Of a stretch of DNA of 64,000 nt, positions 1-7,621 are shown piece after piece; the first letter of the stretch is position 1; every line of letters starts with the position of its first letter. A model generated the notes under the pieces. That model saw only the letters and a list, made by a program, of their open reading frames with translations. It was not told the DNA's origin and searched no databases. Made by a program: the position numbers and the translations under genes. Origin of the DNA: Nitrosomonadales bacterium (GTDB lineage Bacteria; Pseudomonadota; Gammaproteobacteria; Burkholderiales; Gallionellaceae); NCBI GenBank assembly GCA_023259055.1, contig JAHFQZ010000003.1:310001-374000 (forward strand), written 5' to 3'.

Positions 1-2
1 TC

Positions 3-395
3 GTCGTGACCCATTTGATGGAAAAGATTAACAGCAATACCGATCAGATCATCCGCCTCGACGAGGATCAAATAGATGGCGCCGATGTCGTGGTAGTGTC
101 TTATGGCATTACGTCCCGGATCGCCGTCAAGGCCATCCAGGATGCGCGCAAGGAAGGTATCAAGGTTGGCTCATTGCGCATGATCACGATCTGGCCGTTC
201 TGCGAGAAACGTATTCGCGAACTGTCCGGCAAGGTAAAGGCCTTTGTGGTTCCGGAAATCAACTATGGACAGATGGTGCTCGAGGTGGAACGTTGCGCCG
301 CCGGCCGCAGCAAGGTAATCAGCGTCAATCACTGTGGTGGTGCGGTGCATGATCCAGATGTCATCCTGGACGCCATCAGAAAGGCAAACCAATGA
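3..395 (+). CDS. korA: 2-oxoglutarate:ferredoxin oxidoreductase alpha subunit, C-terminal part (5' end outside window)
   Basis: The reading frame is open from base 3, so the gene enters from the left edge and only about 130 C-terminal residues are visible. They form the transketolase-C-like end of a 2-oxoacid:acceptor oxidoreductase alpha chain (VVVVSYGITSRIAVKAI, then MITIWPF and a closing region with GGAVHDPD). In the family this subunit, with KorB, carries out ferredoxin-dependent reductive carboxylation of succinyl-CoA to 2-oxoglutarate. Its stop overlaps the korB start by 4 bases, so the two are translationally coupled. 2-oxoglutarate as substrate is inferred from the korABC layout and the nearby ATP-citrate lyase; another 2-oxoacid cannot be excluded. 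Confidence 0.85.
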   Translation, partial: VVTHLMEKINSNTDQIIRLDEDQIDGADVVVVSYGITSRIAVKAIQDARKEGIKVGSLRMITIWPFCEKRIRELSGKVKAFVVPEINYGQMVLEVERCAAGRSKVISVNHCGGAVHDPDVILDAIRKANQ

Positions 396-1636
396 GCACT
401 GAACTCGGTAAATTCAAGGCAGGCAGTCCCATGGCCAGCACCCTGCGCATGGACCGGATGCCGCATATCTGGTGCCCGGGTTGTGGTATCGGCTCCGAAG
501 TGAACTCCTTCGCCGAAGCCGTCAAGCGTAGCGGTATCGATCCCAAGAAGCTGGTCGTGGTGTCGGGTATCGGCTGTACCGGACGCGTGGCGGGTTATGT
601 CAATTTCGATTCGATCCACACCACGCACGGTCGCGCCATTCCCGTGGCCACCGGCGTCAAGCTGGCTAACCCGGAACTGACGGTGGTAGTGTTCAGCGGC
701 GAAGGCGACTTGTCCGGAATCGGCGGAAATCACCTGATCCATGCTGCACGGCGCAACATGGACCTAGTGGTCATCTGCAATAACAACTTTACCTATGGCA
801 TGACCGGCGGTCAGGTAACCCCGACCACGCCAAACTCGGCTATCGCCTCGACTACACCTTACGGCAACTACGAATATCCGTTCAGCTTGCCTTTCCTGAT
901 GGATGCCGCCGGCGCCACTTATATCGCGCGCTGGACTTCGATGCATGCGCGCAACGTCACCCAGTCGATCGAGGAAGCGCTGTTGCGCAAGGGTTTCTCT
1001 TTCATCGAGGTCATCTCGCCGTGCACGACGCTTTATCTGCGCCGTAACCGCCTCGGTGATGGCGTTGACATGCTCCAGCATTATCAGGAAAACTCGATTC
1101 TCAAGCATGGCGCCGATACACGTGAGACGGCCATCGACTATCAGGGGAAGATCGTAATCGGCAAATTTGTCGATAAGAATAAACCTACTTATCTGGAAGC
1201 ATCCGACAAATGCAGCATCAAGCTGGTAGGAGACGATTATCAGCTTTACGGCAAGACTATTCCCGAACGGGAGGCCGAGGAAAAAGCCGAAAAGGAGAGG
1301 ATCGCCGCTCGCCGAGCCGCGATGGCAGCAGATGAAGCGCAGGGAGAGGTAGTACCTGCAATAACCCGGAAAGCCTCTGCTGCTAAGGTGAAAAAGGCTC
1401 CAGCCAAGGCTGCGAAAAAGGCTCCTGCAAAGGTTGCTGCCGCTCCCAAGCCATCGAAGAAGGCTGTAGTCAAGCCTGTGAAAAAAGCTGCGGCAAAAGC
1501 CCCGGCCAAAAAGGCCGCTGTCAAGGCAACCGTCAAGACTAAAGTTGTAGCCAAGGCAGCTAAAAAGGCCGCACCCAAGGCAACCGGCAAGACCAAGGCT
1601 GTGGTAAAAGCTGCGCCAAAAAAGACCCGTAAGTAG
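392..1636 (+). CDS. korB: 2-oxoglutarate:ferredoxin oxidoreductase beta subunit with a Lys/Ala-rich C-terminal tail
   Basis: Residues 1-290 are a normal TPP-binding beta chain. WCPGCG (Cys28, Cys31), Cys62 in GIGCTGR and Cys211 in SPCTTLY are the expected [4Fe-4S] ligands. GEGD (103-106) followed by IGGNH and the NNNFTYGMTGGQ stretch form the TPP/Mg site; the usual first Asp is Glu here. Family members usually end near residue 290. This protein continues with a charged segment rich in Glu/Arg (about 291-320) and then about 88 residues almost wholly Lys, Ala, Pro and Val (327-414), like a histone H1 or AlgP tail. The tail is in frame and directly precedes korC (11-base gap), so it is part of the gene. 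Its role is unknown. Confidence 0.92.
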   Translation: MSTELGKFKAGSPMASTLRMDRMPHIWCPGCGIGSEVNSFAEAVKRSGIDPKKLVVVSGIGCTGRVAGYVNFDSIHTTHGRAIPVATGVKLANPELTVVVFSGEGDLSGIGGNHLIHAARRNMDLVVICNNNFTYGMTGGQVTPTTPNSAIASTTPYGNYEYPFSLPFLMDAAGATYIARWTSMHARNVTQSIEEALLRKGFSFIEVISPCTTLYLRRNRLGDGVDMLQHYQENSILKHGADTRETAIDYQGKIVIGKFVDKNKPTYLEASDKCSIKLVGDDYQLYGKTIPEREAEEKAEKERIAARRAAMAADEAQGEVVPAITRKASAAKVKKAPAKAAKKAPAKVAAAPKPSKKAVVKPVKKAAAKAPAKKAAVKATVKTKVVAKAAKKAAPKATGKTKAVVKAAPKKTRK

Positions 1637-1647
1637 GAATCGAGCGA

Positions 1648-2217
1648 ATGAGCACACAAGAAATCAGGTTTTCGGGATTCGGCGGACAGGGCATCATTCG
1701 CTGCGCCCTGATCACCGGCAAAGCGCTGTCCCTGTATGACGACAAGTTCGCCACCATGACGCAAGCCTTCGGGCCTGAAGCGCGCGGTAGCGCCTGTGCC
1801 GCGCAGCTCGTGGTTTCCGACGAACGTGTTCTGTATCCATACATCACACACCCCGGGGTTCTCGTGGCGCTGTCGCAGGAGGCTTACGACAAGTATTACG
1901 GCGAGCTGCCCAAAGGGGGAATACTGATCGTCGAAGAGGATCTGGTGAAGTTGCGCGGCGAGCATCTGGACCTCAGATTGATGCGGGTGCCGGCAACCCG
2001 TTTTGCCGAAGAACTGGGCAATCGCCTGTTCACCAATCTTGTGGCACTCGGCTTTTTTACTGCGGTCACCAACGTGGTTACCGCCGATGCGATGAAGAAG
2101 GCACTGCCCGGCCTGGTTCCTGAACGTTTTCTGAAAATCAACATCAAAGCTTTCGACAAGGGCTATGAACACGGCATACAGATGATCAGCAAGAATACTC
2201 GTGGAGACGCGTCATGA
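1648..2217 (+). CDS. korC: 2-oxoglutarate:ferredoxin oxidoreductase gamma subunit
   Basis: At 189 residues this is a complete gamma-type subunit. It opens with EIRFSGFGGQGIIRCALITGKAL, the glycine-rich start typical of the gamma domain of 2-oxoacid oxidoreductases, and has the family segment MTQAFGPEARGSACAAQLVVSD. In the complex it packs against KorA/KorB and helps in CoA-dependent catalysis. It lies 11 bases after korB and its stop overlaps the hdrA start (ATGA at 2214-2217). That overlap ties the oxidoreductase to the HdrA-like electron donor in one transcript. Confidence 0.9.
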   Translation: MSTQEIRFSGFGGQGIIRCALITGKALSLYDDKFATMTQAFGPEARGSACAAQLVVSDERVLYPYITHPGVLVALSQEAYDKYYGELPKGGILIVEEDLVKLRGEHLDLRLMRVPATRFAEELGNRLFTNLVALGFFTAVTNVVTADAMKKALPGLVPERFLKINIKAFDKGYEHGIQMISKNTRGDAS

Positions 2218-4163
2218 CGAAGAAGCGCACCGGCGTTTTTGTCTGCCATTGCGGTACAAACATCGCCGCCACCGTCGATGTGGCGAGGGTGGCCAAGGAG
2301 ATGGCCGGTGAGGATTCCGTTGCCTTCACCAAGGAATACGTTTACATGTGCTCGGAGCCGGGCCAAGAGTCTGTGGTTCAGGCGATCAAGGACAACAAGC
2401 TGGATAGTATCGTCGTTACCTGTTGTTCGCCGAACCTGCATGAAAAGACCTTCCGCGATAACGCCAAGCGGGCCGGCATCAACAATTTTACCTGCGAGAT
2501 CGCGAATATCCGCGAGCAGTGTAGTTGGGTTCATAACGACAAAGCCAAGGGAACCGAGAAGGCGATCAAGATTTCGCGCAGTGTCGTGCGCCGCGTTAAC
2601 CGCAACCAACCCTTGGAATCAATCGCCGTTAACGTCACCCGGCGTGCAATGGTGATAGGTGGAGGTATCGCCGGAATTCAAGCTGCCCTCGATATCGCCA
2701 ATGCTGGCGTGGAGGTGGTGCTGGTCGAGAAGCAGGCTACCATTGGTGGCCGCATGCTGCAGCTTTCCGAGACTTTCCCAACACTGGATTGCTCTCAGTG
2801 CGTCCTGTCGCCAAAGATGGTCGAGTTGAAACGCCACCCGAAAGTCAAACTGATGACCTATAGCGAAGTGCAGGAACTCGCAGGCTCAGTGGGCAATTTC
2901 CGGGTCAAGATTCTCAAGAAACCCACCTTTGTGGATCCGGACAAGTGCAAGCTTTGCGACGAATGTACTGCAGTCTGCCCAGTGGTGGTGCCGAACGAAT
3001 ATGAAATCAATCTGACCACCCGACGCGCCATCTACATACCCTATGCCCAATCCATTCCGGCCAGCTACACGCTTGACGAAAGTACCTGTCTTGGCTTGAA
3101 CCCCGTGGTCTGCGGCAAGTGCAAGGATGTCTGCGAGGCCGATGCAATCAACTACGATATGCGACCCGAAACGGTGACCGAGGATGTGGGCGCCATTGTG
3201 GTGGCAACCGGCTTCGATCTCTACGATCAGGCGAATATGCCAGAAATGGGTGGAGGCAAGGTCGAAGACGTGCTTGACGGCCTCCAGTTCGAGCGCCTGT
3301 GTTCGGCCTCGGGCGCGACCGGTGGTCATATACTCCGGCCATCAGATCACAAAGAGCCAAAAAATGTGGTCTTTATCCAGTGCGTCGGATCGCGCGATCC
3401 AGCGAAGCATTGCGCCTACTGCTCAAAGATCTGCTGTATGTACACCGCCAAGCATGCCCAACTTTACAAGCATCACGTTCCGGACGGCCGCGCCTATGTG
3501 TTCTACATCGACATCCGCTCTGGTGGCAAGGGCTATGAGGAGTTCGTGCAACGCACCATGGAGGACAACGATACGCTCTATCTGCGTGGTCGTGTCTCCA
3601 GGCTTTACCGGCATAACGGCAAGGTTCGCGTGCTCGGTACTGATACCCTGTCCGGTCAGAACGTGGAGATCGACGCCGATATGGTAGTGCTGGCGCTCGC
3701 GATGGTGCCATCGAAGGGAACCACAGAGATTGCCAAGATACTCAAGATCGGCCGCGACAAGGACGGATTTCTTGCCGAGGCTCACCCCAAGCTGAGACCG
3801 GTCGAAAGCGTCACTGGCGGTATTTATCTGGCGGGTGCGGCCCAGGCTCCCAAGGATATCCCGGAGACCGTCGCACAAGCTGGTGCAGCGGCAGCCAAGG
3901 TAATTGCGCTGCTCTCGCAGTCTACGCTTAGCCGTCCGCCGTTGATAGCCAAGGTGCGTCCATCTCACTGCACCGGTTGCGGGATGTGCGTTGACGCATG
4001 TCCTTTCCTGGCGATTCGTCTGGAAAACGGAAAGGCAATCGTGAATGAGGCGCTTTGCGAGGGTTGCGGCAGCTGTTCTGCTACCTGTCTGCGTGCCGCT
4101 ATTGATGTCAAGAATGTTACGCAGCTCCAGATCTTCGAAATGATCGAAGCGTGCCTGGCTTGA
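2214..4163 (+). CDS. hdrA: HdrA-like FAD/iron-sulfur protein (heterodisulfide reductase subunit A family)
   Basis: This 649-residue protein has the HdrA layout. An N-terminal domain carries CHCG (11-14). A thioredoxin-reductase-like FAD fold starts at about residue 146 (VIGGGIAGIQAALDIA). A Cys-rich insert begins at Cys245 (CKLCDECTAVCP) with CGKCKDVCEA following, and two C-terminal [4Fe-4S] motifs begin at Cys586 (CTGCGMCVDACP) and Cys615 (CEGCGSCSATC). HdrA proteins bind the FAD that performs electron bifurcation or confurcation and reduce or oxidise ferredoxin. Its place directly behind korABC and before flxD-like genes suggests it delivers reduced ferredoxin to the oxidoreductase. No hdrB or hdrC follows, which is unusual for classical Hdr complexes. 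Confidence 0.9.
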   Translation: MTKKRTGVFVCHCGTNIAATVDVARVAKEMAGEDSVAFTKEYVYMCSEPGQESVVQAIKDNKLDSIVVTCCSPNLHEKTFRDNAKRAGINNFTCEIANIREQCSWVHNDKAKGTEKAIKISRSVVRRVNRNQPLESIAVNVTRRAMVIGGGIAGIQAALDIANAGVEVVLVEKQATIGGRMLQLSETFPTLDCSQCVLSPKMVELKRHPKVKLMTYSEVQELAGSVGNFRVKILKKPTFVDPDKCKLCDECTAVCPVVVPNEYEINLTTRRAIYIPYAQSIPASYTLDESTCLGLNPVVCGKCKDVCEADAINYDMRPETVTEDVGAIVVATGFDLYDQANMPEMGGGKVEDVLDGLQFERLCSASGATGGHILRPSDHKEPKNVVFIQCVGSRDPAKHCAYCSKICCMYTAKHAQLYKHHVPDGRAYVFYIDIRSGGKGYEEFVQRTMEDNDTLYLRGRVSRLYRHNGKVRVLGTDTLSGQNVEIDADMVVLALAMVPSKGTTEIAKILKIGRDKDGFLAEAHPKLRPVESVTGGIYLAGAAQAPKDIPETVAQAGAAAAKVIALLSQSTLSRPPLIAKVRPSHCTGCGMCVDACPFLAIRLENGKAIVNEALCEGCGSCSATCLRAAIDVKNVTQLQIFEMIEACLA

Positions 4164-4197
4164 GAGAAGGAAAACCGGATTGAGAGAAGGAATATAG

Positions 4198-4632
4198 ATG
4201 TCGGAACAGCAAAATTACGAACCCAGGGTCGTCGCCTTTTTGTGCAAGTGGTGCTCATCGGCGGGCAGCGATCTGGCTGGTGTTTCACGGATACAGTACC
4301 CTGCCAATGCGACGCCGATTACCATTCCGTGCACGGGTGCCGTTTCGCCAATGTATATCCTGTCGGCCTTCAACAAGGGAGCGGATGGTGTCTTGGTATC
4401 GGGCTGCCATATCGGCGATTGTCACTACATCGAGGGCAACTTTCTGGCGCGTCGCAAGATGCACCTGATTATGGAGCTGCTCGAATTCATCGGCGTCGAG
4501 CCGAACAGGTTCCGTATGTCTTGGGTATCGGCCGCCGAGGGAGCAAAGTTTGCCCAGGTCATCACGGACTTTGTCGATGACCTCAAGCCGCTCGGACCAC
4601 AGGAAAAGCTGAAGAAGGCGGAGCGCGCATGA
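4198..4632 (+). CDS. MvhD/FlxD-like [2Fe-2S] electron-transfer subunit
   Basis: The 144 residues match the methyl-viologen-reducing hydrogenase delta subunit family. Cys16 and Cys19 (FLCKWCSSAG) and Cys70 and Cys75 (GCHIGDCHY) are the expected [2Fe-2S] ligands. In known complexes this small protein links HdrA to its partner, either a hydrogenase or the FlxABC NAD(P)H module. It follows hdrA by 34 bases and overlaps the next gene by 4. The direct repeat gagagaaggaa in the gap gives two Shine-Dalgarno-like copies; the one ending at about 4190 is best placed for this start. No hydrogenase gene is nearby in this operon, so the Flx-type partner is preferred. Confidence 0.88.
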   Translation: MSEQQNYEPRVVAFLCKWCSSAGSDLAGVSRIQYPANATPITIPCTGAVSPMYILSAFNKGADGVLVSGCHIGDCHYIEGNFLARRKMHLIMELLEFIGVEPNRFRMSWVSAAEGAKFAQVITDFVDDLKPLGPQEKLKKAERA

Positions 4633-5660
4633 TCAATATTCAGGATATCCGCGATACGGCGAGGGATATGCTCGCGAAAGGCGAAGTCCGCACCGTCATA
4701 GGTTATCGGCGAGGAAGCCGAGGTATGCCCGCCGAGCCCGCTTTCATTACCAGCCCGGAACAGGCCGATGAGTTGATTTGGGATCCAACCTGTTATCACA
4801 ACCTGTCCCTTTATCTGGTTCATGACCAGAAAATTCTGGCACACCTGCGTAAGGCTTCGGGTTCACCCATCGCCATTGTAGCCAAGGGATGCGACGCACG
4901 ATCTATCGTCGTGCTGCTGCAGGAACACTACTTCAAACGCGAGGACGTTTACATCATCGGCGTATCCTGCGAAGGTACCGGGGTTCTTGACGAACGCAAA
5001 CTGGCTTCCCAATTGAACGGAGTCCAGCCTACGCTTGCCGCTTTTGACGGAGACGATTACGTATTCACCACTGCGGAAGGCGAGAAGCGATTGCCGGCCC
5101 GCGAGGTGATGGCAGACCGTTGTCTGGAGTGCCGTATACCTTTCCCCAAGGAACACAATGTGGTGTTCGGCGAGGACAAGACAGGTCGCCAACTGGCGGA
5201 GCCATTCGCTGCTCTGACCCGCTTCGAGGCGCAGGGAACCGGCGAGCGCTGGGACATCTGGAGCCACCATTTCGACCGTTGCATGCGTTGCTTCGCATGC
5301 CGCTCGGTGTGTCCAATGTGCTACTGCGACGAGTGCGTGGTAGACAGTATTACCTTCCCGGTAACACAGCAAACTTCGGCGGCAGAAAAAGCCGATCGCG
5401 TTCGCTGGATTGAGCGGTCGGCAATGCGTTCCGAAAATATCACCTATCTATTGACGCGTGCCATGCACCTTGCTGGTCGCTGCACCGACTGCGGCGAGTG
5501 CGAACGTGCCTGTCCAGTCAACATCCCGATACGGATGCTCAACAACAAAATGGAACGAGAAGCACGCGAAAAATTCGGCTATGAGCCAGGCGCAAGCATC
5601 GGAGGATCTTCGCTGGTAGCCTCCTTCCTCGATAACGACCCCGGCGATTTCATCAGGTAA
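4629..5660 (+). CDS. FlxC-like iron-sulfur subunit (4Fe-4S dicluster protein)
   Basis: The 343-residue protein has an N-terminal half that resembles F420-hydrogenase-beta/Flx-type proteins (IAIVAKGCDARSIVVLLQE). Two Cys clusters follow: one from Cys218 (CMRCFACRSVCPMCYCDEC) and a ferredoxin motif from Cys285 (CTDCGECERACPVN). Such subunits pass electrons between a flavin subunit and MvhD/HdrA. The gene overlaps its upstream neighbour by 4 bases and precedes the next by 4. The order hdrA-D-C-B-A here is the mirror image of flxABCD-hdrA described in sulfate reducers, and the label FlxC rests on that order. Which of the two ferredoxin-like subunits is B or C could be reversed. Confidence 0.75.
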   Translation: MINIQDIRDTARDMLAKGEVRTVIGYRRGSRGMPAEPAFITSPEQADELIWDPTCYHNLSLYLVHDQKILAHLRKASGSPIAIVAKGCDARSIVVLLQEHYFKREDVYIIGVSCEGTGVLDERKLASQLNGVQPTLAAFDGDDYVFTTAEGEKRLPAREVMADRCLECRIPFPKEHNVVFGEDKTGRQLAEPFAALTRFEAQGTGERWDIWSHHFDRCMRCFACRSVCPMCYCDECVVDSITFPVTQQTSAAEKADRVRWIERSAMRSENITYLLTRAMHLAGRCTDCGECERACPVNIPIRMLNNKMEREAREKFGYEPGASIGGSSLVASFLDNDPGDFIR

Positions 5661-5664
5661 CAGC

Positions 5665-6699
5665 ATGGAAAAGATTTTAGATAAGAAACGCATCGACGAC
5701 TGGATAGCCGCGTTGAACGACTGGGAGGTTCACGCGCCAGCGTTGGAAGATGGCATCTGGACGTATAAACCGGTCAGCGGCGCTGCCCGGCTTGACCACC
5801 CCAACACCAGGCAATCGCCGAAGGGATTCACTTTCCCGCAGCGGGAAGTATATTTCTCGTTCGAGCAGATCAAGGGCGAGCCACCCAAGCTGACGCAGAT
5901 TTTGCCGAAGGAAACGCGTCACGTCGTGTTCGGCGTACGCCCTTGCGATGGCAAGGGAGTGCCGCGCATGGATAAAGTGTTCACCGATCATGTCGAGGAT
6001 ACTTATTACACTACACGCCGCAAGAATGTGGCATACGTGGGTCTGGCGTGCAACAAGCCGCCCAGCGCCACCTGCTTCTGTCTGTCGGTAGGCGGATCGC
6101 CGGTTTCCACCGACGGGCTCGATGTTCAACTGACTGACTTGGGCGACCGCTACTTTGTGAAGGCGGTCACCGAAACAGGTAAGGCACTGATGAAGGCTGC
6201 CGGCAGTCTGTTGACCGAGCCTGCAGCCGCCGATCAAAAGCAGGTTAAGCAGGTGCATACCGAGGCTGTGGCTTATCCGCAACGCAAGATTAACGACCCG
6301 GACGGAGCACCGGCCAAACTGAAGGTGAGCTTCAATTCGCCGTTGTGGGATGAGATGGCACGGGCCTGCATCGGCTGCGGTATCTGCACCTTCCTGTGCC
6401 CGACCTGCCATTGTTTTGACATCAACGACGAAGTACACAGCAAGGCTCCGCTGCAGGGCCAGCGGGTGCGCACATGGGACAACTGCCAGTTCCCAGACTT
6501 CACGATGCACTCGTCCGGACACAACCCGCGGGAGAATACCGGCGCGCGTCTGCGCCAGCGGGTGAACCACAAGTTTCAATATTTCCACGAGAATTTCGGG
6601 ATGCACCAGTGCACAGGCTGCGGTCGTTGTGTCAGCGAATGTCCGGTGGGAATCGATATCGTCGCTGTAGTAAATAAGGTAACCGAAAATGTCGGATAA
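5665..6699 (+). CDS. FlxB-like iron-sulfur subunit (AsrA/sulfhydrogenase-beta type)
   Basis: This 344-residue protein resembles the iron-sulfur subunit of anaerobic sulfite reductase and sulfhydrogenase (AsrA/HydB family). It has a conserved GVRPCDGKG segment, Cys residues in GLACNKPPSATCFC, and two ferredoxin motifs starting at Cys235 (CIGCGICTFLCPTC) and Cys316 (CTGCGRCVSECPVG). It would carry electrons from the flavin subunit encoded next toward the HdrA side. It is tightly packed: 4 bases after the previous gene, and its last 11 bases overlap the start of the flavin subunit. No siroheme or NiFe partner is present, so a sulfite reductase role is unlikely. Confidence 0.8.
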   Translation: MEKILDKKRIDDWIAALNDWEVHAPALEDGIWTYKPVSGAARLDHPNTRQSPKGFTFPQREVYFSFEQIKGEPPKLTQILPKETRHVVFGVRPCDGKGVPRMDKVFTDHVEDTYYTTRRKNVAYVGLACNKPPSATCFCLSVGGSPVSTDGLDVQLTDLGDRYFVKAVTETGKALMKAAGSLLTEPAAADQKQVKQVHTEAVAYPQRKINDPDGAPAKLKVSFNSPLWDEMARACIGCGICTFLCPTCHCFDINDEVHSKAPLQGQRVRTWDNCQFPDFTMHSSGHNPRENTGARLRQRVNHKFQYFHENFGMHQCTGCGRCVSECPVGIDIVAVVNKVTENVG

Positions 6700-7516
6700 C
6701 ATCTATCTTCCAAAACTGGGCAGAGTCGCCTTTATCAAAGATGAGGTGGTTGGCGAACGCGCCATCAAGACTTTCCGCGTCGAGGCTGCGGATGGAGGAG
6801 ATCTCTTTGAACACGAGTGCGGCCAATGCGCGATGCTGTCAATATTTGGTCGTGGTGAGTCGATGATCTCTATCGCCTCATCACCGCTGATCAAGGAATA
6901 CAAGCAGTTCAGCATCATGCGTGTGGGCCGCGTATCCACCGCTTTTCACGATTTGGCGGTAGGCGATGTTATCGGCATCCGCGGACCTTACGGCAACAAT
7001 TTCCCGATTGACGATTGGCGCGGAAAGAATCTCTACTTCATCGGCGGCGGTTGCGGCCTGGCACCGATCTGGCCGTTGATTACCACTGCAGTAGCACAAC
7101 GCGCCGACTTCAAAAACATCACTGTGTTCTACGGTGGACGTACTTCGCGCGACATCATGTACAGGGCGGAGCTTGAGAAGCTGCGCGAATCTGTCGATGT
7201 CCATCTGTCAATCGACAAGGCAGAGGAGGGTTGGGATGGCTACTGCGGCTTCGTACCGGCAGCCGTGATGGACAAGGATCCTGTTCCCGACAATTCCGTC
7301 GCGATCACATGCGGACCACCGATCATGATCAAGTTCGTGATACAGAACCTGAACCAACTCGGATTCGCGGACGACCAGATATACACGACCATAGAGAACA
7401 AGATGAAATGCGGCCTTGGGAAGTGCGGTCGCTGCAACGTCGGCAAAGACTATGTATGTGTCAAGGGGCCGGTCTATTCATGGGCAGTACTTAAGAATCT
7501 GCCAGAGGAATATTAA
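6689..7516 (+). CDS. FlxA-like FAD/NAD(P)H-binding subunit with [2Fe-2S] cluster
   Basis: The 275 residues show the ferredoxin-NADP reductase fold found in AsrB, sulfhydrogenase gamma and PyrK-type subunits. An FAD-binding barrel comes first (about 1-105, with GIRGPYGNNFP), then an NAD(P)-binding domain (YFIGGGCGLAPIWPLI, later CGPPIMIKFV). The C-terminal [2Fe-2S] ligands are Cys241, Cys246, Cys249 and Cys257. It is the probable entry point for NADH or NADPH into the HdrA-Flx complex. The start ATG lies inside the previous gene (11-base overlap). The gene ends the operon core, and a 105-base gap with a large inverted repeat separates it from the citrate lyase genes. Confidence 0.87.
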   Translation: MSDNIYLPKLGRVAFIKDEVVGERAIKTFRVEAADGGDLFEHECGQCAMLSIFGRGESMISIASSPLIKEYKQFSIMRVGRVSTAFHDLAVGDVIGIRGPYGNNFPIDDWRGKNLYFIGGGCGLAPIWPLITTAVAQRADFKNITVFYGGRTSRDIMYRAELEKLRESVDVHLSIDKAEEGWDGYCGFVPAAVMDKDPVPDNSVAITCGPPIMIKFVIQNLNQLGFADDQIYTTIENKMKCGLGKCGRCNVGKDYVCVKGPVYSWAVLKNLPEEY

Positions 7517-7521
7517 AATAC

Positions 7522-7577
7522 TAGTCGCAAGCCGTTAGTTTTTAGTTAAAAGCCGAACCCGGTTTAACTAGCGACTA
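7522..7577 (+). repeat. Interrupted 15-bp inverted repeat between flxA-like gene and citrate lyase
   Basis: The right arm (7563-7577) reads tttaactagcgacta. Its complement is present on the left in two parts: tagtcgc (7522-7528) and tagttaaa (7543-7550), separated by 14 extra bases. The inner 8-bp stem has a 12-base loop. No U-run follows, so it is not a classical intrinsic terminator. It may form an RNA hairpin that adjusts expression between the two halves of the cluster, or bind a protein; both are inference. Confidence 0.6.
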
Positions 7578-7621
7578 ACAACTATCTACACAGAATTTGA
7601 TAATAAAGGGGTAAGGGAGCT

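Noticed and set aside
1246-2172. Long minus-strand frames (such as 1246-2172 and 764-1657) opposite korB and korC
   Set aside because: They lie fully opposite well-identified genes; their length follows from the biased codons of the Lys/Ala tail. No family features.
5665-7516. Anaerobic sulfite reductase AsrAB
   Set aside because: The two proteins resemble AsrA and AsrB, but no AsrC siroheme subunit is present and the operon context is HdrA/MvhD.
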